Shown here piece by piece: positions 7,985 through 15,189 of a stretch of DNA of 17,012 bases. Every line of letters starts with the position of its first letter. The stretch's first letter is position 1. The translations under genes were made by a program, and so were the position numbers. The DNA comes from Chromera velia (lineage: Eukaryota > Sar > Chromeraceae), in contig JAHBMJ010002566.1 in the NCBI GenBank assembly GCA_018398765.1, positions 1 through 17,012 of the forward strand, in the 5' to 3' direction. Under the pieces are notes generated by a model, which saw only the letters and a program-made list of their open reading frames with translations, was not told the DNA's origin and ran no database searches.

Positions 7985-8468
7985 TTGGGCAGCACTTTGT
8001 GCCGCTAGGTGGTCATTACAGGTCGATCATCCTACCTAATTATACCCCTATATATGAATTGAATTGAAGTGAGGCGGTTAAAGCCGGTGAGCCACCACTT
8101 AGGCTCTGGCCAACCGCGGGGCATGACATGCAATGTACACAGTACGGTTAGGAGTTACTACCGGCTCCTTTTAGCCAGTAGCGAGTTATTGTCAGTTTGG
8201 TAACCATGAGATCGTAACTAGCGGACTTGAAGGCGTGTACTACTACTATGGTAGTTCAAGGAAAAACTTTGGTAAAAACAGTTGCTAGACATATTGTAAA
8301 GCCTGACCACTTAACTCATTAGCAGTTTAAAGCCCTGAAATGATTATACTTAAATGATATAGGCTATACATAATGATATACTAGTTACAATTCAATCACA
8401 GAATGATGAACATTGCGTTTTACTAGAATAAACTTTTGATGAACCCTATTAAATCCTTGCAAAGAGCT
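7985..8468. other. AT-richer unassigned stretch
   Basis: Base composition drops in GC from about 8330. There is no long open frame and none of the repeats seen nearby. Parts such as the balanced GC/AT stretch 8070-8280 look like structured or organelle-derived sequence. However, I could not match any tRNA, rRNA core motif or mitochondrial gene, so no such call is made. Confidence 0.4.
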
Positions 8469-8571
8469 TAGTAGGAATTTAGACAGGAATGTTGAGGAAT
8501 TTGGACAGGAATTTAGACAGGTATTTAGAGGAATTTAGGGGAATTTAGCTAGGAATCTAAAGGAATTTAAA
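8469..8571. repeat. Degenerate GGAATTTAG short tandem repeat
   Basis: About eight imperfect units of GGAATTTAG with variable spacers (often ACA or A) occur between AGTAGGAATTTAGACAGG and AAGGAATTTAAAG. It ends just before a copy of the dispersed CTCCATTTCTTTAGCTTGA repeat. Confidence 0.7.
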
Positions 8572-8760
8572 GAACAAAACGTTCTCTATGATACATTCGA
8601 GATCTCCATTTCTTTAGCTTGATGAGAGCTGTGTATGATCGAATGGCTATTGATCTGAGACCTCTGAGTGTCTGGTGCATAGGCTTGTATGTCTGGTGCA
8701 GCGGTGCTCATTTAGGTGTGTAACTCAGGGTCAACTGCATCGTTTCGACACTCGTTCCGC
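8572..8760 (+). repeat. Copy of the intronic dispersed repeat
   Basis: CGAGATCTCCATTTCTTTAG at about 8600, followed by CTTGATGAGAGCTGTG, GATCGAATGGCTATTGATC and CTCTGAGTGTCTGGTGC, is closely related to 6515-6610 in the last intron of the multi-exon gene. This copy has diverged by transitions and has lost the leading AAAATTTCTCC. Confidence 0.75.
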
Positions 8761-8775
8761 TTGGCTCAGCCATAT

Positions 8776-9057
8776 ATGACCCATGAAGAACCTCATATCC
8801 ACGATATGGGGCGATATGACCGGATATGCCTATCTATCTATGACGATATAACCATATCCCATATCTATGATATGGACCTTTTCATATCCGTCCATATCCC
8901 ATATCACGGATATAAGATATGACATATCTGTCCATATCTAAGATATGATTATAATTTCATATTTTATAGCAAGCTAGATATGAGATACGATATGAGGCGA
9001 TATGAGCCGATATGATATATCAACGTTATGACATCGTATCATATCGCTAGATATATC
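8776..9057 (+). repeat. GATATG-rich dispersed repeat, copy A
   Basis: The block starts ATGACCCATGAAGAACCTC and continues with dozens of GATATG, CATATC and TATATC words on both strands, so it is full of short inverted repeats. Its first about 70 bases match 13272-13340 and its last about 140 match 11005-11151. It is a repeat family present three times in the window; no coding frame of note is seen. Confidence 0.85.
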
Positions 9058-9435
9058 AATGCATGAATGAATAAATGAATGAAGTTGCAAGAGATCGTCA
9101 ATCACTCAACTCTAGAGATAAGGCTAAGCGCGAGATCCCCTGAAGTGCTCGCTTGGTGAGCTCACGAGCAGCATGCACATTAGAGATGGCAATAGAAGAC
9201 TCGAACAGAAGAAGAAAAGGTCGCGTTCACATAGAAACAGGCGTGCACAGTGAGTAACAAAGATCGCAAACGGCTCTGCATGCTTCATACAGATCGACTT
9301 GTAAAGCCAAAAGCAGCATCTTCCTCGCTTCTGTTTCGGTTGTATCTGATCCCTCAATTCCTTCTCTTTGAATCCTTTGCTTCACTTTCTTTCCCTCTAC
9401 TACTTTGTTTAGTTTATTTCTTGCTTCTACCCAAT
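9058..9435 (-). mobile_element. Minus-strand insertion with (ATTC)n tail, likely 5'-truncated retroelement
   Basis: Read on the minus strand, this segment ends at its left side in ATTCATTTATTCATTC, a tetranucleotide tail of the kind left by non-LTR retrotransposition. It interrupts sequence that is contiguous at 11140-11165, where repeat A runs straight into the purine segment. Before the tail, a minus-strand frame ending at 9227 reads NWVEARNKLNKVVEGKKVKQ and later EARKMLLLALQVDLYEACRA. That looks like the end of a real protein, but no family is recognised. A short SINE-like element is the alternative. Confidence 0.5.
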
Positions 9436-9519
9436 TCAGGAATATATTAATGTATAGGAAAGAAGAAAAGGAAAGACAAGAAATTGAGGAGAGAAAGGAT
9501 GGAGAAGATGATGAGGAAC
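9436..9519 (+). repeat. Purine segment P, first copy
   Basis: From CAGGAATATATTAATGTATA to GAAGATGATGAGGAA this matches 11152-11235 with about three changes in 84 bases. Here it leads directly into reverse transcriptase coding sequence; in the second copy it leads into the purine microsatellite. The junction at about 9519 is therefore the probable 5' end of the truncated retroelement. Confidence 0.85.
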
Positions 9520-10470
9520 TTGGACCGTTTAGCCTCTTATTGTCAGGAACATGAGTTGAAAGTGAATTTAAAGAAAACAAAAGTTCTTGCACTCTCAGGC
9601 TCAGGAAGGGAAATAAAAGGGGAAGTGACTTTTGAAGGGAAGACAGTTGAACGTGTAGAGAGCTATAAATACCTTGTCTGTCGTGTGTTTGAGGGAGGGG
9701 ACCTAAGAAAGTCAGTAAGGGACCGACTTGAAAGTGCTGAACGTTGTTTAGGGGCAGTGATGGGCACTTGTTCATCCTTAGGTCCTTTGCCCCCTCGATG
9801 CAAAGTTCGTTTACTGCAGGCGCTCTGGAAGCTGGTAACAATGTACTCGCTGGAAGCCTTGCCAGTAAGTCAGAGAGATATCGTTGCACTTGATGCATTG
9901 CAGCTTCGATTTGTACGTTGGACATTCTGTTTGCCCTATAACTCTTTCAAGGTGCCAACTTTGGTTTCGGTTAGTGTGCATCCCATGAGAGAGATCCTTT
10001 CTTGTCGGTTGGGAGGTTTTATAGAAAGCATAAAGAGAACAGAAAGGGAGGTTCCTCGGGCAGTTTGGGATGTATGGCACAGATCACTGACCCCGGTATG
10101 GGCTAATTCAGCCAGTAGCATGCTTCAGACAATCGTACCAGATCTTTTGAGAAAAGAAAGCCAGAGAGGGAGAAACAGAACGAATAAATGGACACTCAGG
10201 CAGAAAGCGAGGGAAAGGGAAGCCTCGGAATGGTTATCAGAATGGTTGACTTCAAGACTCGTCGGCGAGCATAGGCTCATCCGTTCATGTGGCATCTATC
10301 CACGCAACTCCCGACTAAGTAATTTTCAGATAGAGAACCGATCGCACCAGCGTCTGGCCATGCTGCTTTTAGGGGGGAGGGTTAGAAGAGGGTGGGGTTA
10401 CACAGTTCAATTGCATACTCTGTTTCGCTCTTTCTTGTCTGGTAGTTCTCTTTTCACCTCTCTCCTTTAA
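9484..10470 (+). CDS. Reverse transcriptase C-terminal part, truncated
   Basis: The open frame starts inside the purine segment, so real homology begins near NLDRLASYCQEHELKVNLKK (about 9514). The LKVNLKKTKVL motif, which follows the YADD box in LINE reverse transcriptases, is clear. After it come ESYKYL at the usual distance, a conserved PLPPRCKVRLLQALWK region and ALDALQLRFVRWTF, the thumb and post-RT segment found in many non-LTR elements. The fingers and the palm up to the YADD box are missing, so the product could not be an active polymerase. TAA at 10468-10470 ends the frame, but the same frame resumes coding-like sequence right after it. It is a dead copy, host function unlikely. Confidence 0.85.
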   Translation: MRRERMEKMMRNLDRLASYCQEHELKVNLKKTKVLALSGSGREIKGEVTFEGKTVERVESYKYLVCRVFEGGDLRKSVRDRLESAERCLGAVMGTCSSLGPLPPRCKVRLLQALWKLVTMYSLEALPVSQRDIVALDALQLRFVRWTFCLPYNSFKVPTLVSVSVHPMREILSCRLGGFIESIKRTEREVPRAVWDVWHRSLTPVWANSASSMLQTIVPDLLRKESQRGRNRTNKWTLRQKAREREASEWLSEWLTSRLVGEHRLIRSCGIYPRNSRLSNFQIENRSHQRLAMLLLGGRVRRGWGYTVQLHTLFRSFLSGSSLFTSLL

Positions 10471-10806
10471 GCATATGCTGGTGGGGGAAAGAGACACGGT
10501 GGATCCCGCGAAGAACACTGTATTCACTGTCCTGCAGTCGAAGGCAAAAAGATGATCGACGATGCGGTGCATCGATTGTCTGCATGCTTGTGAACAGAGC
10601 AGCTTAGATCCAAACTTCACTTGCTGGCAGAGAGAGTGAAAGAGCGAACAGGAATTGGTGAAAGGGTCTGCAGAGCAAGATGGACTGCTGCAGCTGGGGG
10701 AAGAGGTATCGGGGAAGAAGAGACATATGTAAGAGAGCTCGTTTCATTCATTGTGGATCGGGAGCCAAAGAAGGCAAGTACACTGATCGAAGCTTGTCTG
10801 AAATGA
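10471..10806 (+). pseudogene. Continuation of the retroelement ORF past stop codons
   Basis: In the same frame as the reverse transcriptase, past TAA at 10468, the sequence reads HCIHCPAVEGKKMIDDAVHR and LSAC. This is a CX2CX13HX4C zinc-knuckle arrangement (C at 10519 and 10528, H at 10570, C at 10585), as found near the C-terminus of many LINE ORF2 proteins. A TGA follows at 10591, then another open stretch (LLAERVKERTGIGERV, ending TLIEACLK) to TGA at 10804. Two in-frame stops with no frameshift indicate nonsense decay after insertion. Confidence 0.65.
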
Positions 10807-10987
10807 GTGCACGCACGTCTTGTGTAGTTGTTCAGCCTTTAGCTTCAGCTTATGCTGCGGAGGGTTGTAGTTGTTCATATTCATGCGGAAGCAGGCTAAA
10901 CTGCGGCGGTTTGCTCCTTTTGTTTACAACTGCATACATGGGTTGCCATTTGTCTCTGGTTTCAGAGACCCTAGGCTTAGCCACAAT

Positions 10988-11004
10988 TCAGTAAGTAAGT
11001 AAGT
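10988..11004 (+). repeat. (AAGT)n 3' tail of the retroelement
   Basis: About four units of AAGT follow CACAATTC and run directly into repeat A copy B (TATGACATATCTG). Simple-repeat tails instead of poly(A) are known for several non-LTR clades. Confidence 0.7.
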
Positions 11005-11151
11005 ATGACATATCTGTCCATATTTGAGATATGATTATAATTTCATATTTTATAGCAAGCTAAATATGAGCTATAATATGAGGCGATATGAGCCGATATG
11101 ATATATCACCGCTATGACATGATCGTATCATATCGCTAGATATCGATACAT
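11005..11151 (+). repeat. GATATG-rich repeat, copy B
   Basis: It matches 8918-9057 at about nine bases in ten, with the landmarks GACATATCTGTCCATAT, TTTCATATTTTATAGCAAGC and GATATGAGCCGATATGATA in the same order. Unlike copy A it has no upstream ATGACCCA half, because the retroelement tail sits there. It runs directly into segment P. Confidence 0.85.
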
Positions 11152-11650
11152 ATCAGGAACATATTAATGTATAGGAAAGAAGAAAAGGAAAGACAAGAAA
11201 TTGAGGAGAGAAAGGACGGAGAAGATGATGAGGAAGAAGGGGAAGGAGGGGAAAAAGGAAGAAAAGGAAAGAAAACGAAGAAAGGAAGGAGCAGAAGGGA
11301 AGGGAAGGGAAAGGGAAGGAAGGAAGGAAGGAAAAAGAAAGAAGGAAAGGTCGGAAGGAAAGGAAGAAAAGGGGGATATCATCTCCACCAGAAAAATAAA
11401 ATAAATTCTCTTCGAGTCTTTCACTGTCAACCTGAGCTCGAGCTTGAGTCCCGCGGTGATAATGAATCTCTTTAATCTCTTTAACTTTGAATCTCTTCAA
11501 TCTCTTCCAAAACTCTTCAACTCTTCACTTTTTTCAAAGTGTTTTGTTTAATCTCTTCAATAATCAGGCTACAAACTGAAGCCCCAGGCTGCGACAGAGG
11601 CAGAGATAGGCAAAAGAGAGACAAAGAGAGAAAGGGAGAGAGAGAGACAA

Positions 11651-11690
<40 letters not shown>

Positions 11691-11755
11691 AGAGACTCCG
11701 AGAGAGAGAGAGAGAGAGAGAGAGAGCAAGCAAGCAAGCAAGCAAGCAAGAAAAA

Positions 11756-11786
<31 letters not shown>

Positions 11787-12135
11787 GACTCGGAAGGAAA
11801 GAAGGAAGGAAGGAAGGGAGGGAGGAAGGAAGCTTAGTGAGGGAAGGAAGGAAGAAAGGAAGGAAAGAAGGAAACACAGAAAGAAGAAATGGACTCAATG
11901 GAGGGAAGGAAAGAGGGAGAAAAGAAGAAAAGAAGAAAGGAAAGAAGGAAGCACGGAAGGAAAGAAGGAAGGAAGGAAGGAAGGAAGGAAGGAAAGAAAA
12001 AAGGAAAGAAGGAGGAAAAGAAGAAGAAAAGAGAAAGAAGGAAGGAAAGAAGAAAAGAAGAAAAAACACAAAGAAGGATCAAAGGAAGGAAGAAAGGAAG
12101 GAAGAAAGGAAAGAAGGAAGGAAGGAACTTTTCAA
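11152..12135 (+). repeat. Purine microsatellite tract with second copy of segment P
   Basis: The first 84 bases repeat 9436-9519. After that come GGAA, GAAA and GA repeats. The longest simple runs are (GA)n at about 11658-11690 and 11701-11726, (CAAG)n at about 11726-11750, (GAAA)n at about 11757-11786, and GGAA runs to 12125. The tract is broken at about 11390-11580 by mixed sequence with several AATCTCTT(C/T) units. Long open frames on both strands are by-products of composition (Lys/Glu/Arg on +, Ser/Leu/Phe on -) and not genes. Mirror-symmetric purine tracts of this kind can form triplex DNA. Confidence 0.9.
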
Positions 12136-12163
12136 AGAAAGATGGAATTAAGGTCTCGCTAAG

Positions 12164-12590
12164 GAAAATATGTTTATCTTGTTGTTGTGTGGATAAGGAG
12201 AGAGAAAAAGGAAGAGAGATGTCAAGTTGGGGGAGGATACACTCACTGTTTGTGCTCTGGAACTGATGAGGAGTCTGCTTTCTATCTGTACGAGGGTCCG
12301 TCTCACAAAGAAAAATATTTGCCTCGCTTTTGTGTGGATGGGGAGAGAGGAAAAGGAAGAGAGACGTCAAGTTGGAGGAGGATACACTCACTGTTTGTGC
12401 TCTGGAACTGATGAAGAGTCAGCACGAGGGCCTGTCTTACAAAGAAAATTATTTGCCGCGCTGTTGTATGGATGGGGAGAGAAGAAAAGGAAGAGAAACG
12501 TTAAGTTGGGGGAGGATACACTCACTGTTTACGCTCTGGAACTGATGAGAAGTCTCCTTTCTGTCAGCACGAGGGCCTGTCTTGACGAGA
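12164..12590 (+). repeat. Three tandem repeats of 146, 134 and about 146 bases
   Basis: Units begin at 12164, 12310 and 12444 with GAAAAATATTTGCC-type sequence. Each contains GGGGAGAGA, GTCAAGTTGG(G/A)GGAGG, ATACACTCACTGTTT and CTCTGGAACTGATGA, and ends near GAGGG(C/T)C(C/T)GTC. The middle unit lacks about 12 bases found in the others (the TCTGCTTTCTAT part). Frames shift from unit to unit, so translation of the array is unlikely. Confidence 0.85.
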
Positions 12591-12732
12591 AAAAATGCCA
12601 GAGTGCCTCAAACCTGCATCCAGCGCACAGGGATACTGCCCAACACTCATATGATCCTGCCTCGAGGGAAAAGACAGGACATAACCACTTACCGGGGGAG
12701 CTGGAGGTCGATCAGTAACCTAGAGACGCCTT

Positions 12733-13131
12733 TTCTCCGGCCATAACAAGATGTTAAAACCGTCTCGCCCTCCCACAACCAACAGATACATCAGAGACTC
12801 ATCCCGCTGCCTTTGAAGGATGACACCAGACAAAAGGCCTTGGGAAAAATTGTTGGGAATCGATTCTACGGCCTCCTAAAGAAAACAAAAGATGTTGTTC
12901 ATGAAGCACCTCCTAAGTGTCCTGAGCTGCAACTGCCAAACGCGTCGAAGTGCATTAACGGAGCCATAAGACTGTATGCCGCTACAGACACAATCTGTCT
13001 GAGCCTAAGCAAGCAGAATGGTACCATTTTGTCAATCCATACTCTGCTTAGTACTGCTACAGGCATCCACAGGCAACAAGACAGCATTGGAGATAGAATT
13101 AATGGAGGTAGATCACTGGCAGCCGATTAGG
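12733..13131 (+). CDS. Unidentified coding-looking segment
   Basis: One frame is open from after TAA near 12743 to TAG at 13129-13131. Its first half reads like a real protein: QRLIPLPLKDDTRQKALGKI, NRFYGLLKKTKDVVHEA and CPELQLPNASKC. The second half is less convincing. There is no good ATG at the left; the first residues would come from an upstream exon or a truncated element, and an acceptor such as ACAAG at 12746-12750 is weak. Position between repeat blocks suggests a fragment of a mobile element or a decayed gene. No family is recognised. Confidence 0.4.
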
Positions 13132-13184
13132 ATTTCAAAAGTGCACGGCCCCGCAAAAAGTTTTGGTTTCTGCACGGGCCCATG

Positions 13185-13270
13185 CACGTACAGTGGCAGA
13201 GCCGGCCGCGTCTGCAGTAGCGGCGTGGGCCCGCCGCCTGTGGCAGAGGTCGGCTGGCCGCCGCCACATC
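13185..13270. other. Short GC-rich island
   Basis: About 85 bases rich in GCC and GGC words (GCCGGCCGCG, GGCGTGGGCCCGCCGCC, GGCTGGCCGCCGCC) stand out from the surrounding AT-rich repeats and abut GATATG copy C. A similar GC-rich patch lies at 16938-17012. No coding signal is evident. Confidence 0.5.
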
Positions 13271-13271
13271 T

Positions 13272-13515
13272 ATGACCCACGAAGAACTTTATATCCACGA
13301 TATGGGGCGATATAACCGGATATACCTATCTATCGATATGAAGAGATATGACATATCGAGATATATACTATCAGATATGACTATATCGCCTTATATCCCT
13401 ATATCAGATACTCATATCGCTCTATATCCCCATATCCGTGATATGAGTGATATGGAACCGGATATGAGACTCATATCACCTCTCATATCATGATATCCAG
13501 ATATGTCATATCGCC
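13272..13515 (+). repeat. GATATG-rich repeat, copy C
   Basis: It starts ATGACCCACGAAGAAC and matches 8776-8850 (CCACGATATGGGGCGATAT, CCTATCTATC), then continues with its own arrangement of GATATG and CATATC words to about 13515. The 5' boundary is the same as in copy A, so the family has a defined left end. Confidence 0.85.
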
Positions 13516-13840
13516 CTGGTTCATCAGATTGGATCTTCGTATGTGTTTGATGCTCGTTCACGTACGTCCATATCCAAACACAAATTCTCCATTATATATT
13601 TGGTACCTCCATCTCTTTAGATTGATGTGCGCGTGTTGTATGTGACTGTTGGGCTGGTGTACGGTGGTGTATGCATACGGTAAGAGAGTGCATATGTACA
13701 TGCGTCTAGCAGTCTGGTCTCGGTTTTGCGTAGTCTGTCGAGACTGCAGCATCTGCAGGCCTTCCCGCTTCTTTCTCGTCATTCGAAAGAAAATCTCTCC
13801 AGTAGTATCACTATGTCTCTACCTCTTTTTCTTGTGCTGC
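13516..13840 (+). repeat. Two further copies of the intronic dispersed repeat
   Basis: The part around 13516-13640 has ATTGGATCTTCGTATGTGT, GATGCTCGTTCACGT, CAAATTCTCCATTATATA and CTCCATCTCTTTAGATTGA. The part around 13785-13830 has AAAATCTCTCCAGTAGTATC. They correspond to pieces of the repeat in the intron at 5864-6726, in the same orientation. Confidence 0.65.
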
Positions 13841-13864
13841 TCATCTTAAAGCTTTCCTTCCTGC

Positions 13865-13930
13865 ATCCTGCATCCGCTGTTCTTATCTCATCTTTTCTGT
13901 ATCCTGCATCCGCTGTTCTCATTTCATCGA
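13865..13930 (+). repeat. 36-base tandem duplication
   Basis: ATCCTGCATCCGCTGTTCT occurs at 13865 and 13901, followed each time by ATTTCATC-like sequence. It is a two-unit repeat in pyrimidine-rich DNA with no coding signal. Confidence 0.8.
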
Positions 13931-13972
13931 TCTGGCTGTCAGTTTCATAGCTCTATTTCCCATCTTTGTAAG

Positions 13973-14350
13973 TGGATTTCGATCTCTCTTCCTGGTTTCG
14001 ATCTCTCTTCCATGCTTGGTTGCATACATAGTCAGACTACATGGTGTGTCAGATTGGATGCATGTGTATACTGCGCTGCATACACTTCTAAATTTTTGGT
14101 AAAACCTCTTTGAAAAGTGAATTTTATGGTTTTTAAAGGGGGTTTTAGCGTGGTTTTATTGGGGTTTTCGCCCCTCAAAAGAAGACTTTTTGCCTATAAA
14201 TGAATTTTTGGCAGCTCATGACCAAAACGTGAACCAATGGTTCATGAGTACATGCAGCACGGTGTATACTCCTTCACGTGGCTGGATTTCGATCTCTCTG
14301 CCTGGTTTCGATCTCTCTTCCGCGTTTGGCTACATACATGGTCGGATTGA
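13973..14350 (+). repeat. Direct repeat pair flanking a G/T-rich core
   Basis: GGATTTCGATCTCTCTTCC at about 13975 and GGATTTCGATCTCTCTGCC at about 14283 begin two copies about 70 bases long. Both contain TGGTTTCGATCTCTCTTCC and a TTGGTTGCATACATAGTC-like end. Between them (14090-14190) is G/T-rich sequence with GGGGGTTTTAGCG and GGGGTTTTCGCCCC. Confidence 0.75.
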
Positions 14351-14419
14351 TATCCTTTATATGTCCTTTATATTTTATTCATAACATTCATGTGCGCGTT
14401 TGATCTGTTCTCTAATTTG

Positions 14420-14597
14420 GGTCGGGACCATTGTGTGTGTAAGAGAAGTCTTGTCTTCGCGTCTCCCAAATCTTTGTTATTCGAGGTGTTCCCGTAGTAT
14501 GCATGGGCGAGCCGGTTCTTCGTCTTGTTCGACAATGTCTACTCTATACCATGCATATACACAGTCAGTACGACAGGATTCAGGCGGAACGGGGCGC
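14420..14597 (-). pseudogene. Inverted, decayed copy of the 89-codon exon and its intron
   Basis: Read on the minus strand from 14543, the sequence matches the exon at 5597-5863. It keeps TLSNKTKNRLAH and YYGNTS and a later LLLH. The intron side matches as well (CGTTCCGCCTGAATCCTGTC against CGGTTCCACCTGCATCTTGT), to about 14597. The acceptor is TATAG at 14544-14548. The second codon, TGG in the functional exon, is TAG here, and similarity fades after about 14420. So a paralog, or a fragment of one, sits on the opposite strand and is no longer translatable as it stands. Confidence 0.7.
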
Positions 14598-14711
14598 TGG
14601 AAAAATTTTTGTTCATCAGTCTGGGGAAATTGGATCAACAAGGTTGGGGGGCTCGATCTATCTAAACATTTCCCTGTACGGCTTCCCCGCCTTCCTGCAT
14701 GCAGACTTTGC

Positions 14712-15161
14712 TCAGTTGATCTGGTGGGGAGGAAGCTTGCCACCCCACCGGTGGAAGGGGCCCTCCACTGCTTCAGTAGAGTTTTGAACGTCCGAAGGGG
14801 TAGAGGGACGCTCCGCAGTGACTGTAGAGCTAGCTGCAGAGAAAGCCGAAGGGGAGGGGGCGAAGTCCTTCATCGGTGAAAAGTCTTTTTCGGCCTTGAA
14901 GCATCTCTTCCACGGGTCTGTGTTGAAATTCTCGAAGTGGAATCCGCAGCAGCACTCACACGCTTTCAGCTTTGGTCTCTGCCCCTCCTATTGTTGCGTC
15001 CCCTGTTCAGACTGGGAACCTGTAGAAGGCTTCAAAAACTCCAGAATCGATGTCTGCTGGGCTCCTTTCTTTTGTACCTTCCCTGTTCTGCCCTCTTTTA
15101 CTTGTGGCACAGACGCTCTGCAGTTCTTGAAAAGTTCGTACACTTTCTCTACGATACAGAC
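14712..15161 (-). pseudogene. 148-codon reading frame with one internal TAG, unknown
   Basis: On the minus strand, one frame is open from 15161 to TGA at 14712-14714, except for a TAG at 14988-14990 after 57 codons. Part one starts VCIVEKVYELFKNCRAS and contains QQTSILEFLKP. Part two, after the TAG, starts EGQRPKLKACECCCGFHFEN, continues with DPWKRCFKAEKDF and a Ser/Thr/Pro-rich linker, and ends GGKLPPHQIN. QTSILEFL resembles a PIP box (QxxIxxF), though the second aromatic is leucine. The TAG falls in a run of glutamines (CAA CAA TAG), so a single CAG to TAG change is the simplest cause. Part one may be related to the tail of the last exon (LLQFL, QKS..VVLK). It has no ATG and is cut at its left by unrelated sequence. 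Confidence 0.5.
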
Positions 15162-15189
15162 TTAAGCAGTTACCACTGTTTAGTTGTAT

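Larger units (their letters stand above)
9520..11004 (+). mobile_element. 5'-truncated non-LTR (LINE-type) retrotransposon
   Basis: This runs from the first reverse-transcriptase-like residues to a 3' tail of repeated AAGT ending at 11004, preceded by a 3' untranslated part (10807-10990). The element lacks the endonuclease and the catalytic YADD-containing core; only the end of the reverse transcriptase and the C-terminal region remain. Truncation at the 5' side and a simple-repeat tail are typical products of target-primed reverse transcription. Repeat A and segment P occur on both sides (8920-9057 with 9436-9519, and 11005-11235). Confidence 0.75.

Noticed and set aside
8070-8280. Possible tRNA or rRNA gene
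   Set aside because: I found no cloverleaf with the usual T-loop and anticodon stem and no rRNA core motif.
8776-9057. CRISPR-like array
   Set aside because: There are no evenly spaced identical repeats with unique spacers; the words are irregular and occur on both strands, and the context is eukaryotic.
9227-9925. A 232-codon minus-strand frame across the retroelement start
   Set aside because: Most of it is antisense to the reverse transcriptase and to the purine segment. Only the part below 9436 may be real, and it belongs to the separate minus-strand insertion.
11167-12162. Long Lys/Glu/Arg-rich frames on + and Ser/Leu/Phe-rich frames on -
   Set aside because: They are the translation of purine microsatellites; both strands and several frames are open at once, as composition alone predicts.
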